NCBI GenBank assembly: GCA_041678605.1
Contig: JBAYNW010000007.1
Coordinates: 10,783-74,782, forward strand
DNA: 64,000 nucleotides
Direction: 5' to 3'
Source of the DNA: JBAYNW01 sp041678605
GTDB taxonomy: Bacteria > Cyanobacteriota > Vampirovibrionia > Gastranaerophilales > Gastranaerophilaceae
In this document: piece by piece, positions 41,002 through 50,216 of the stretch
Position numbering within the stretch: position 1 is the first letter of the stretch
Layout of the letters: each line of letters opens with the position of its first letter
The notes under the pieces: generated by a model
Database searches by the model: none
Told to the model about the DNA's origin: nothing
The model's input: the letters and a program-made list of their open reading frames with translations, nothing else
Position numbers and translations under genes: made by a program

Positions 41002-43242
41002 ATGTTGAATGATTCCATCAGAAAAGCTTCTTGTGAACTTGAAGGCAAATTATTTAAAAGTGTTATTGACAAAACTCCGAATTATATCAAGAAGTTAAAT
41101 CTAATTGACTTGAGCAATAAAAATGAATTCATTTTTACTCTAAAGCGTGAGCATCTTTATAAATATGACCCTAATAAAAACCCTGAAGGACTGGGGCTTT
41201 TAGAGTGGTTCAAAAATTATGAAAAAGAGGCGAAAGTTTCAACCGCAGGAATTCGCGGGCCGCAAAATATCATTTACCCTCAAGATGTAAGATTTCCGAT
41301 AAATTTAATCGGCATTTCACTTGCAACTTTAGCAAAGTCACTTGTAATAAACGAAAAAGGATATATTGACCCTACAAAGCTTGTTGCAAGGGAAGTCCGA
41401 TATAATTCTGACTTGTATTTAGAAGCGATTGCGAGAATGCAGGCGGCTTATGGCATAAAAACGCTTGTTCCGGTAGGGAAACAAACCATTCCTATATGGC
41501 TTGCTTCATTTTTGGTGTTTAAACTCGGATTGGTCGGCGGTGAATACATTACTTCAAGCCATGGAATTTCCGTTAAAAATGCAACGAAAGATCTGAATTC
41601 TCAAGGCAGCCAGTACTTGCCGGAAGAATCTATGGAATTTGTGAATAAAATTCGGGAAATTTTTGAAAAAACAGAAAAAGAAGGAATTTATGAAATTAAA
41701 TTTGCAAAAGCCGACGACCCGCTAATTGATGAAAAAACGATGGCTCTTTTAGATGACGGCGTGGATTTATACATCGATTATTTAAGAACAGGCGTTGCAA
41801 GAAAAATAAATATGGACTTGATTGAAGATTTGCAAAAAAAAGTTGTTATTGAAAATGTCGGAGGAAGTGCTTACAGGACACTCAGCAGGGTTTTGAAGAA
41901 ACTGGGAGTGGGCGAAAAATTTGATTGGTTTGATATAGAAGAAGATCCGTTTTTTCATTCTATCGGAAAATCCGATACAACTCCTTCAGGCAAAAAATCT
42001 TTTTATGATTACTCTGTTGACGCTACCGTTATGTGTAAAAAAGACAACGGCGAAAATTTTTTCCCCGTTATTGAATCCATGCATTACGATGAAAAATTGA
42101 CAAAATATCCCGTTAATACGGTCATTTTGATAACCGATCCCGATCACGACAGAATAACCGTTACACAGGTAGAAGATGCTAAAATTACTAAAAGACTCGA
42201 CAACTTTGGGATTTGCTATATTAAACTTTCCAAGGATAGAATCTTAACCGTTTACAGTGCAAATCAGGCATTTTTAATGCTTATGCATTTCCGCTCAAAA
42301 CAGCTTAAGGCAATGGGAGTATGGGAAGACTACCCTTGCTTCATAATTAAGACAACTGCCTCGTCAACATCCTGGGACGAATGGGCCAGACAAAATGGTG
42401 TTAAATCCGTTAATGTGCCTGTCGGATTTAAAGAAATCGCAAATGTAATGAAAAAAGTTGAGGCCAAAATTAAAGATAATCCTTCCGATGAAGTAATACT
42501 AAAGGATATTTTTGATAATATAATAAATTTGGGAGTTAACCCGAGGTTACTTTTTGCAGGAGAAGAATCCGGCGGGATGATTATGGGTCCGGGAAAATTA
42601 ATATGCTCAAGAACGGGTTGTGAAGCCGTAGCAATGAGAGAAAAAAGTGCAACCGAAGCAATAATAGTTTCATCAGCCCTTACAGCAAAGCTTGAAAAAG
42701 AGGAAAAAACTTTATCTCAATATTTTACCGAAGTCCTTGAAAATAATAATATCAAAGCAATGTATGATACACGTGAAGATATCTCCTACTACAACGAATC
42801 TGAACCCGATATTAAAAAGTTAAACGAGGCAAGAAAAGAAGGCGAAGAAAAACGAACCCAAAATGATTTATTTTACCTTACACTTGCGATGGGTTTAGAT
42901 TATAAAATTATAACATTAGAACAGGTAAAACAAATCCTTAATGATACGTTCAAGGAGCTTGATTTTTCAAATCTTAAATCCTTAAAATTCGTCGGGGACG
43001 GAACGTATTTAAAATTTGATGACAAATTTGTTGAAATAAGACCATCCGGTACTGACGCAAAAACAAAGGCGTATGCGGCAGGTTTAAATAAAAAAGAATT
43101 AGAAAAGTACACTCTGGCAATGGGTTATTATTCCGGTAAAAGGACTGATTTATACAAAGAATTAATTCCTAAAGAATTTTACCACTCAGCCAAAGAGAAG
43201 GCCATGAAATCATATTCGAAATTTTTAAAAAATGGCGGTTAA
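41002..43242 (+). CDS. large phosphoglucomutase/phosphomannomutase-family protein
   Basis: 746 aa in the four-domain phosphohexomutase fold: STAGIRGPQNIIYP (domain 1), TSSHGISVKNATKDL (phospho-Ser loop; the serine of SSHG is the candidate), DPDHDRITV (metal loop), GEESGGM (sugar loop) and RPSGTDAKTKAYA (phosphate-binding loop). It is longer than usual (450-580 aa). The extra length lies mainly in the middle (about 200-350) and near 560-640. The ATG at 41002 has AAGGAG upstream; a TTG at 40987 is only an in-frame extension. Substrate is not readable. Confidence 0.9.
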   Translation: MLNDSIRKASCELEGKLFKSVIDKTPNYIKKLNLIDLSNKNEFIFTLKREHLYKYDPNKNPEGLGLLEWFKNYEKEAKVSTAGIRGPQNIIYPQDVRFPINLIGISLATLAKSLVINEKGYIDPTKLVAREVRYNSDLYLEAIARMQAAYGIKTLVPVGKQTIPIWLASFLVFKLGLVGGEYITSSHGISVKNATKDLNSQGSQYLPEESMEFVNKIREIFEKTEKEGIYEIKFAKADDPLIDEKTMALLDDGVDLYIDYLRTGVARKINMDLIEDLQKKVVIENVGGSAYRTLSRVLKKLGVGEKFDWFDIEEDPFFHSIGKSDTTPSGKKSFYDYSVDATVMCKKDNGENFFPVIESMHYDEKLTKYPVNTVILITDPDHDRITVTQVEDAKITKRLDNFGICYIKLSKDRILTVYSANQAFLMLMHFRSKQLKAMGVWEDYPCFIIKTTASSTSWDEWARQNGVKSVNVPVGFKEIANVMKKVEAKIKDNPSDEVILKDIFDNIINLGVNPRLLFAGEESGGMIMGPGKLICSRTGCEAVAMREKSATEAIIVSSALTAKLEKEEKTLSQYFTEVLENNNIKAMYDTREDISYYNESEPDIKKLNEARKEGEEKRTQNDLFYLTLAMGLDYKIITLEQVKQILNDTFKELDFSNLKSLKFVGDGTYLKFDDKFVEIRPSGTDAKTKAYAAGLNKKELEKYTLAMGYYSGKRTDLYKELIPKEFYHSAKEKAMKSYSKFLKNGG

Positions 43243-43306
43243 TTAACAAGACTTACATAGAATTATTTCATTTTATTAATATTTACTAGCAACTTTTTTT
43301 TATTTC

Positions 43307-44683
43307 ATGTTTTGGATAAGCATGCGAGTACAAACAAAAACTAACCAAAAATATACAACAAGCGAAAGCAACTCTTTTAAGGGTGGCGGGTTTTACAATA
43401 CTACGGCCGAATTGGAAAATAATATTATACTAAGCCGTGCATTGATTGACCTTGCAGGCTGCGATGTCCCATGGGTTGTTATGGCAAACAACAGGCATGA
43501 AAGGATAGAAAGAGCGAGGCGATATTCTATAGTTTTTGTGTTGGCATTTTTATCGCCAATGGCACTTTTGCCTGTGTTAAACAGAATTGCGATGAAAAAT
43601 GCCGGATTAACCAGTAAATTTTGGTCTAATAATCATAAAGCAATACATATTTCTAATGAAAACCTGGTTAATGTCGAAAAAATGAAACAAGGGCTTGAAG
43701 AGCTTGCAAAAAAGACCTCAATGGGACCGTTTGAAGTCTTTTATTATAAAATCATGAAGAAAAAACCCGTTGAACAAAAGTTGGATATCAAAGAATTGCT
43801 TTCGCTGGCTGACGAAGATGATGAAAAGTTAAGAAGGAAGCTTATAAACGCCAAAAACGGTGTTTTGCTTGCAGATTTTTTATCATCCGGAATCCCTTTG
43901 GGCTGCATGGGATTTATAAACAATTACCTCACAAAGAAAAAAACCGGACAGGCCGGATTTAGTGCGGAGCTTAAAATGGCGGATAAAAACGTTATCGAAA
44001 AACGGGCGGACAGTTATGAAAAAAACAAATACAAAAGGTACGCATGGTTTGCGGCTTTGGCTCTTGGAATTTCAACAATTTTTCCATTGGCAGTAAAACA
44101 TGGACTAAAAAGTCCTGCCAAAAAAGGGGTTGTTAAATTTATAAAAAATCATTCCCAATTAATGGATTACAAATCGGGGATTTATATGAGCAGATGGGCA
44201 TTTTTATTCCTTATGATAATAAATCACGGCGGGCTTTTGCTTGCTTCAAGAAACAAAACTGAGGTCAAAGACACAGCAATCAGAATGGGAACGGGTGATG
44301 CTATTTTCTTCGGCGGAGATTTGCTTCTGGCAAGCATTTTTGCAAATTTGAGCGACAGACTTTTTGGAACAAAACTTAGAGAAGGCGGGCAAACTTCTTT
44401 CTTTAGCAAAATTTTCCCAAAAACAAAACCGATAAAACTTGTCAACAAAATGGTCGCTGACGGTTCTCTCGAATTAAGGAACAAAAAAGCCGCAACCTCA
44501 CTTTATTGGCTAAATCTTGCAGCTTTGGCCTTCAGCATAGGGATTGTGGTTCCGACAATAATGAACAAAGTTATCAGAAAAGATGTTAATAAGGACGTTG
44601 AAAAGGAAAAAACCCACATTAAATCCAATAAACCTTATTTTGAAACTACAAAAGACAAAAAAGCGTTTAAAGTATTTACATAA
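43307..44683 (+). CDS. unknown multi-pass membrane protein, 458 aa, lineage-specific
   Basis: No family is recognised. Helices near 72-95 (IVFVLAFLSPMALLPVL), 195-215 (LLADFLSSGIPLGCMGF), 245-265, 297-312, 335-352 and 405-425 alternate with basic loops. The N-terminus has NSFKGGGFYN, like the SFEAK/FKS element of other unknown proteins in the window. The ATG at 43322 (five codons in) has GGATAAGC upstream and may be the true start. It overlaps mgtE tail-to-tail by 8 bp. Similar in style to 26998-28581 but not clearly homologous by eye. Confidence 0.7.
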   Translation: MFWISMRVQTKTNQKYTTSESNSFKGGGFYNTTAELENNIILSRALIDLAGCDVPWVVMANNRHERIERARRYSIVFVLAFLSPMALLPVLNRIAMKNAGLTSKFWSNNHKAIHISNENLVNVEKMKQGLEELAKKTSMGPFEVFYYKIMKKKPVEQKLDIKELLSLADEDDEKLRRKLINAKNGVLLADFLSSGIPLGCMGFINNYLTKKKTGQAGFSAELKMADKNVIEKRADSYEKNKYKRYAWFAALALGISTIFPLAVKHGLKSPAKKGVVKFIKNHSQLMDYKSGIYMSRWAFLFLMIINHGGLLLASRNKTEVKDTAIRMGTGDAIFFGGDLLLASIFANLSDRLFGTKLREGGQTSFFSKIFPKTKPIKLVNKMVADGSLELRNKKAATSLYWLNLAALAFSIGIVVPTIMNKVIRKDVNKDVEKEKTHIKSNKPYFETTKDKKAFKVFT

Positions 44684-46043
44684 TTTTAACTAAAAATATT
44701 GTAACAAGGGTAAAATAAACCGTCAGTCCGAGAATATCTATTGTAGTTGCGATAACCGGACCGGACGCAACAGCAGGGTCGACCTTGATGCTTTTGAGGG
44801 CAAAAGGTGTAAATGTACCGACAACGGTTGCCAATGTCATGTTTATCAGCATTGAAAGCCCCACTACAAGGCCTAAATAAATATTGTTTCGCCATCCCCA
44901 GGTAAGCAAAGCCACAAAAATTCCGAAAAATGCACCGATAAACAGTCCTACAAGCATTTCTCTGAAAATATGGCGAAAAGCAGAGCTTAAAGTTACTTGT
45001 CCTGTTGAAAATCCACGAACCATAAGCGTAATACTTTGTGTGCCGATGTTTCCGCCCAGACCCGCCAGAAGAGGCATAAATATCGCAATAATAGGAACGG
45101 CATGAAGAGTCATCGAATAATGATTACCAACCTGCACTGCGACGAATTCTCCGATTAATGTTATAAAAAGCCAGGGAGTTCTTGCTCGAATAGACTTGAA
45201 AATATTCCCCGATAAAATCTCATCCTCATCGACAACATCAGTCGAAATACCTGAAGATGTATAAATTTCTTCGGTTGTTTCCTCTTCAACAATGTCTTGA
45301 ACGTCGTCCCATGTTATCATCCCTTTTAGTCTGTTATAAAGGTCAACAACCGGCAGGGCATTATACTGATATTTCATGAAAACATCAGCAATATAATCCT
45401 GATAATCATCAACGTGAAGTTTTGTGATATCAGTAATCATTATGTCTTCAACTTTTTGATTAATAGAAGAAGTTAAAAGTTTACGCAGAGAAATTACGCC
45501 CAAGAGATGGTTTTGTTTGTCCACGACATAGACGTAATAAAGTTCCATATTGTCTTCTTGAGCCTGAATTCTGATTGAGGACAAAACTTCTTCGACGGTC
45601 ATATCGACGTTAACGGTCATTACAACAGGGGTCATAATACCGCCGGCTGTATCTTCGTTATAAGTTAAAAGTTCCCTGACTTCTGCTGAAAATTTATCAG
45701 GAAGTTTATCCAGATATGTTTCACTCTCATCATCTTCCATATCGCCCAAAACGTCTGCTGCCGAATCGTGAGGCAATTTTGAGATAATTCTTGAGGCTAA
45801 TTCTTCGTCAATATCACCAAGAAGCTCAACCTGAAGCTGAGGAGACAAATATTCAATCATATCGGCGGCTTTTTCTTCATCCAGATTTTTAAAGCACAAA
45901 AGCCTTTCTTCCGGTTTCAGCTCCGGAAAAATATCCGCCAAATCAGCTGAGTGATAGCCATCCAACTCTTCCTTGAGCTGTTGAATGTTCTCATCATCAA
46001 TGATTTCGCGTATGCGTTCGACTATATTCTCGATATTCAGCAT
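44676..46043 (-). CDS. mgtE: magnesium transporter MgtE
   Basis: 455 aa. N-terminal superhelical MgtE_N domain (about 20-125, with SADLADIFPEL and KLPHDSAADVLGDM), two CBS domains (about 130-250: GGIMTPVVMTVNVD, YYVYVVDKQNHLLGVI, YNALPVVDLYNRLKGMI), plug helix, then five membrane helices (about 280-455) with GLGGNIGTQS (pore) and DPAVASGPVIATTIDILGL (metal selectivity). Gated by cytosolic Mg. The ATG at 46043 is used, with GAGGT nine bases before; an upstream ATG (46055) is too close to the ribosome site. Confidence 0.95.
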   Translation of the reverse strand: MLNIENIVERIREIIDDENIQQLKEELDGYHSADLADIFPELKPEERLLCFKNLDEEKAADMIEYLSPQLQVELLGDIDEELASRIISKLPHDSAADVLGDMEDDESETYLDKLPDKFSAEVRELLTYNEDTAGGIMTPVVMTVNVDMTVEEVLSSIRIQAQEDNMELYYVYVVDKQNHLLGVISLRKLLTSSINQKVEDIMITDITKLHVDDYQDYIADVFMKYQYNALPVVDLYNRLKGMITWDDVQDIVEEETTEEIYTSSGISTDVVDEDEILSGNIFKSIRARTPWLFITLIGEFVAVQVGNHYSMTLHAVPIIAIFMPLLAGLGGNIGTQSITLMVRGFSTGQVTLSSAFRHIFREMLVGLFIGAFFGIFVALLTWGWRNNIYLGLVVGLSMLINMTLATVVGTFTPFALKSIKVDPAVASGPVIATTIDILGLTVYFTLVTIFLVKIM

Positions 46044-46110
46044 TTCTAACCTCATACCTCGATTATAGCTTAAACATTTTTTTTGGGATACAGTTTGGCG
46101 GAAATGTGAT

Positions 46111-46503
46111 TTAGCCCATGACGATTAATGAATCAATATCGTTTGCATCTTCAACTCTCAAGTCTTTGAAGTGGAGTTTTCCGCTGAGAAGATCATTGAA
46201 AAATTTTATAATTTCTTTAGGTTTTTTTATTGAATTATAAGCCATTGCAGTCTCGTCTATCAAAATAATTGGTTCTCTCGGCACTTCGCACCAATATTCG
46301 TCTCCCGAAAATGTAGCTTTTGCCTCATCTGCCCTTAATATCAATGCAACCCTATTTTTTGCTTCTGAGTAGATTCTTCTCATTTCCCTGAATGAAATTT
46401 TGGAAACGGCACTGCTCTCAGGTGTCAGGTTCGTCCAATTATTTCCCACCTTTGTGTATATACTCGTAAAACTCCTGTTATTGTCTACCCCTTTAATATT
46501 CAT
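46111..46503 (-). CDS. unknown 130-aa lineage-specific protein
   Basis: No family is recognised. It begins MNIKGVDNNRSFTSIYTKVG, has a helical stretch (about 38-60, FREMRRIYSEAKNRVALIL) and ends in an acidic region. GGAG lies 6 bases before the ATG at 46503. It resembles 26213-26587 in size and layout: a short basic start with an aromatic motif and a C-terminal acidic or basic helix. No membrane segment is seen. Confidence 0.7.
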   Translation of the reverse strand: MNIKGVDNNRSFTSIYTKVGNNWTNLTPESSAVSKISFREMRRIYSEAKNRVALILRADEAKATFSGDEYWCEVPREPIILIDETAMAYNSIKKPKEIIKFFNDLLSGKLHFKDLRVEDANDIDSLIVMG

Positions 46504-46657
46504 TTGCACTCCTCCTTTTTTACTTATTCATTTTATAACAAAGTCGGCCATATAAAAGCACATAAACAATTTGTATTCATAAATTGTAATATTTCACAAA
46601 GCGTATGTTCTTGGTACAATTATTGTGTCAGCCCCCCTGTATTACATAAAAGAGTAG

Positions 46658-46675
46658 GATGGGCTTTAGCCCATC
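46658..46675. repeat. short hairpin GATGGGCT/AGCCCATC before argS
   Basis: GATGGGCT-tt-AGCCCATC lies 18 bp before the argS ATG. Same style as the GTTGGGCT hairpins at 23.2 and 26.1 kb; in the leader of argS it could affect translation. Confidence 0.6.
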
Positions 46676-46692
46676 AATAGTAGAGGACAAAT

Positions 46693-48438
46693 ATGCTGAA
46701 AGATTTTTTATTAAATGAAACAGAAAATGCTATAGACAAAGCAGTCAAAGCCAATAGATTGGGGCAGATGACAGAATATCAAAAAGGAACTCTTTCTGTT
46801 GAAAAGCCTAAAAACACCGATTTCGGCGATTTTGCAATAAATGTTTCGGCACTTGCACGCTTTGCAAAACTTTCTCCGCCTCAAATTGCAAATGAAATAG
46901 CCGCAAATTTGGATACAAAAGACTGCGAAATAACCGTTGTCGGCGGGTTCATAAATTTTAAAGCGGGACATGAATTTTTCAAAAGTTTAATTGCGGAAAT
47001 TTTCGAAGAAAAGGAAAATTTTGCAAAACCTAAAAAAATCAATAAAGAAAAAATATTGCTTGAATACGTTTCGGCCAATCCAACAGGCCCTTTTCATATC
47101 GGGCATGGACGTTGGGCCGCAATGGGAAGTGCATTGGCAAATCTGCTTAAATTTTACGGGCATGAAGTTACACAAGAATTTTATATAAATGATGCAGGTT
47201 CTCAAATAGAAAAACTCGGTAAGTCGCTGGAAATTCGGGTAAAACAAGAATTAGGAGAAAAAGCAGATTTTCCGTCAGACGAAATTGAAAGAAAAAATTA
47301 CTATGCGGGTGAATACTTAATCCCTGTCGCGAAAAAGTTTATTAAAGAGGAAACAGGGAACAGAAAACAGGGAACAGAATTAAATATTCAAGAATTGGCG
47401 AACTATGCGAAGAAAGAGATGGAAAGCTTGCAAAGGAAACTCTTAACAGATTTTAGAGTTAATTTTGATGTCTTTTACTCGGAATCGGATTTATACAATT
47501 CAGGCAAAGTAGAAGCCTGCGTTAAAAAATTAAAAGATATGGGAAAATTGTATGAAAAAGAGGGAGCAGTTTGGTTTAAATCCTCTGAATACGGAGACGA
47601 TCAGGATAGAGTGATAAAAAAAGCCGACGGAACAAACACTTATCTGACGGCGGATATTGCTTATCATTTGGATAAACTTGAACGCGGATATGACCGCATG
47701 ATAAACATTTGGGGTGCGGATCACCACGGTTATGTAGCCAGAGTTAAAGCCTCAATTGCGGCACTCGGTTACGACCCTGATAGTCTTGAAGTGCTTTTGG
47801 GACAACTTGTTAACCTTGTCATCAGAGGGGAACAGGTAAGAATGGGCAAGCGAAAAAACATGGTTACGCTTGATGAGTTGGTTGAAGAAGTCGGAGTCGA
47901 CGCAACAAGATTTTGGATGATTATGAGAAATATTGACACAACTTTGGATTTTGACATTGAACTTGCAAAAACTTCATCCGATGAGAATCCAGTATTCTAC
48001 GTTCAATACGCCCATGCCAGAGCTTGTTCAATTTTAAGAAACGCCGTTGTCGAAAAAATTGACACTGAAACCGGAGAAAAAACTCCGGCACCAATGAGTG
48101 AGGCTGAACTGACTGAATTGGCGGAAAAATATGACAGAAATATTTTGGCTCCGATTTTTAAAGAGGCGGAAACTCTCGAAAATGCAAAAAAATTAATGCT
48201 GAGATTTGAAGAATACAAATCGTTGATTAAATTTTCTGCAGAAAATAGGCTTGTTTATACGATTTGCAGATATGTTCAGGAACTTGCCGCTGATTTTCAT
48301 TCGTTTTACACTGTTTCAAGAGTAATCGGCGAAGATAAAGATATGATGAAGGCCAGATTGTCGCTTGTTTTAGCGACAAAAACGGTTCTTGCAAACGCAC
48401 TCAGGCTTCTGGGTGTTGCCGCACCGGAAAAAATGTAG
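46693..48438 (+). CDS. argS: arginyl-tRNA synthetase
   Basis: A class I synthetase that charges tRNA-Arg. 581 aa. N-terminal Add-1 domain (about 5-90, NTDFGDFAINVSALAR), HIGH as HIGHGRWAAMG (about 136), a KMSKS counterpart MGKRKNMVTLDEL (about 385) and a C-terminal DALR anticodon-binding domain (about 455-581). An in-frame heptamer run (47350-47377) inserts ETGNRKQGTE in a surface loop about residue 220. AGAGGACAA precedes the ATG. Length otherwise normal. Confidence 0.97.
   Translation: MLKDFLLNETENAIDKAVKANRLGQMTEYQKGTLSVEKPKNTDFGDFAINVSALARFAKLSPPQIANEIAANLDTKDCEITVVGGFINFKAGHEFFKSLIAEIFEEKENFAKPKKINKEKILLEYVSANPTGPFHIGHGRWAAMGSALANLLKFYGHEVTQEFYINDAGSQIEKLGKSLEIRVKQELGEKADFPSDEIERKNYYAGEYLIPVAKKFIKEETGNRKQGTELNIQELANYAKKEMESLQRKLLTDFRVNFDVFYSESDLYNSGKVEACVKKLKDMGKLYEKEGAVWFKSSEYGDDQDRVIKKADGTNTYLTADIAYHLDKLERGYDRMINIWGADHHGYVARVKASIAALGYDPDSLEVLLGQLVNLVIRGEQVRMGKRKNMVTLDELVEEVGVDATRFWMIMRNIDTTLDFDIELAKTSSDENPVFYVQYAHARACSILRNAVVEKIDTETGEKTPAPMSEAELTELAEKYDRNILAPIFKEAETLENAKKLMLRFEEYKSLIKFSAENRLVYTICRYVQELAADFHSFYTVSRVIGEDKDMMKARLSLVLATKTVLANALRLLGVAAPEKM
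47350..47377 (+). repeat. in-frame heptamer tandem repeat within argS
   Basis: Four 7-mers: GAAACAG, GGAACAG, AAAACAG, GGAACAG. Such repeats normally lie between genes; here the run is translated. Confidence 0.8.
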
Positions 48439-48449
48439 AAAAGGAAAAA

Positions 48450-48537
48450 GTGAAAAGTGAAAAGTGAAGAAAAAGATGCAAAACAAAAAGAAAATCTCTC
48501 AACCTTTCAGCCTTTCAGCCTTCCAGCTTTTCAGCCC
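48450..48537 (+). repeat. heptamer run GTGAAAA and octamer run CAGCCTTT
   Basis: 48450-48470 holds three GTGAAAA-type 7-mers. 48500-48537 holds CAACCTTT, CAGCCTTT, CAGCCTTC, CAGCTTTT. The latter is the complement of the GGTTGAAA class at 62942-63004. They form the start of the 554-aa gene. Confidence 0.75.
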
Positions 48538-50121
48538 AGGGCAATAATTTTTTACATAATTTTCTTTCTCTTTGTGCTTACATTTAGCTCGATGACAGAT
48601 AATTATGACTATGACTTTTGGGCAAGGCTGATTGCAGGGATGAGTGTTGTACAGACCGGCCATGTCTTAAGGCAAGACTTTTTGTCATACACTCCGACTC
48701 ACCCATGGTTCGACCATGAATGGGGCAGCGGCGTAATTTTTTATCTGACCCAGCATTTTTTCTCAAGTGCGGGAATACTTATTTTGCAGGCATTGTTAGT
48801 ATTTCTTATATTTTTTGTAATAACGAAAATAGTTGAATTAAGAGGGGTTAAAACAACATCCGCATACAATTTTTTATTTTACTATCTTGCATTTTCGGCA
48901 ATGAGTGACATTTTAAATTTGCCGGTACGCTGCCAATTATTCAGCTTTTTGTTTTTCGCTTTGTTTCTGTATATTTTAGAATTGGCAAGAAAAGGTGAAA
49001 ACCGTCCGCTTTTTGCTCTTCCTTTTTTAATGATTGTTTGGAATAATCTTCACGGCGGCTGTGTTTCGGGAATTGGATTAATCGTTATTTATATTGTGGG
49101 GGAACTTCTTAACCGAAAACCTGTAAAAAAATATATTTATGCACTGATACCCACGATTTTTGTTTTGCCTGTAAATCCGTGGGGAATTGAGTATCTAAGA
49201 TTTTTATGGAAGGCGACGACAATGCCCAGACCTGAAATAATGGAATGGTGGGGGCTTTTTTCAAAACAAAACATCTCGGGATATATGAAGTTTAAGGTTT
49301 TGGCATCTATCCTCGTCTTAACTGAACTCGGAGTAGTTATAAAGCAGCTTATATCAAAAACATTCAGCTTCGACAAAACAAAATTTCTGGTTCTTGTAAT
49401 AACTTTATTTTTGGCAATACAGCATACAAAATTAGTTCCTTTCTTCGTGATTTCAGCGGTTTGTTTCCTTTATGACGATTTTTATACAGCCTTCAATGCT
49501 TTAACGAGAAACATTTTTAACAGAAGAGCAAATTTTAAAGACACGTTGATTTACCTGATTTTCATAATATTTGTAGCCACAAATCTCAATGCAAAATCAT
49601 TTGGCCCTATGTTGAATTTTTACAAATATCCGGTTAAGTCGGTTGAGTTCATCAAGATTAACGGGCTAAAAGGCAACTTGCTGACAAATTTTGGGATGGG
49701 AAGTTATGCGAGCTACAAACTTTACCCGAACAACAAAATTTTTATGGACGGTCGATATGAGGAAGTTTACTACGATTTTATGATGCCGATGCTGAAAAGT
49801 TTTTTTCTGGTAACTTCGGACTGGGATGAACTATTAAAGAGATTTCCGCCTGACGTTATGATTGTGGAAAAATTTTATCCGATTTATGATACCTTAAAGA
49901 CTGGCAAAGTGTGGAAACCGATTCTGAATAAAAAGAATGTTATGGTCTCGAAAAACACAAATTCTATCCATCACTACAATTGGAAATTGGTTTTTGAAGA
50001 AAAATATTTTGGTGTTTTTGTCAGGGCAAAAGACGTGAAAAAGATTTATCAAAAACCGTCCTCAAACCTTGATTATTACAAAAATACACTTTTTGACACA
50101 GATATAAATTTTAAGAATTAA
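48457..50121 (+). CDS. GT-C-like multi-pass membrane protein
   Basis: The 554-aa protein has about ten membrane helices. The first periplasmic loop, DNYDYDFWARLIAGMSVVQ followed by DFLSYTPTHPWFDHEWGSG, has the DxD/DFxW...HEW layout of GT-C polyprenyl-sugar glycosyltransferases. C-terminal soluble part (about 390-550) starts after TNLNAKSFGP. The N-terminal about 28 residues come from heptamer/octamer repeats (48450-48470 and 48500-48537), so the GTG start at 48457 is uncertain; the true start may be closer to the first helix (residue 29). Located 18 bp after argS. Sugar transfer to envelope glycans is inferred. Confidence 0.75.
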   Translation: MKSEEKDAKQKENLSTFQPFSLPAFQPRAIIFYIIFFLFVLTFSSMTDNYDYDFWARLIAGMSVVQTGHVLRQDFLSYTPTHPWFDHEWGSGVIFYLTQHFFSSAGILILQALLVFLIFFVITKIVELRGVKTTSAYNFLFYYLAFSAMSDILNLPVRCQLFSFLFFALFLYILELARKGENRPLFALPFLMIVWNNLHGGCVSGIGLIVIYIVGELLNRKPVKKYIYALIPTIFVLPVNPWGIEYLRFLWKATTMPRPEIMEWWGLFSKQNISGYMKFKVLASILVLTELGVVIKQLISKTFSFDKTKFLVLVITLFLAIQHTKLVPFFVISAVCFLYDDFYTAFNALTRNIFNRRANFKDTLIYLIFIIFVATNLNAKSFGPMLNFYKYPVKSVEFIKINGLKGNLLTNFGMGSYASYKLYPNNKIFMDGRYEEVYYDFMMPMLKSFFLVTSDWDELLKRFPPDVMIVEKFYPIYDTLKTGKVWKPILNKKNVMVSKNTNSIHHYNWKLVFEEKYFGVFVRAKDVKKIYQKPSSNLDYYKNTLFDTDINFKN

Positions 50122-50166
50122 CTTTTCTGTCTACGTCGTCCGGCAAGATTAAAAAAATTTACATTT

Positions 50167-50195
50167 TTGGAGCGGCAAAAAGTTGGTAGTATAAT
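50167..50195 (+). promoter_or_regulatory. candidate sigma-70 promoter for the amidase gene
   Basis: TTGGAG (50167-50172), a 17-bp spacer and a perfect TATAAT (50190-50195). The gene starts 22 bp further on. Confidence 0.6.
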
Positions 50196-50216
50196 GTAAT
50201 AACAGATTGTTTGAAT

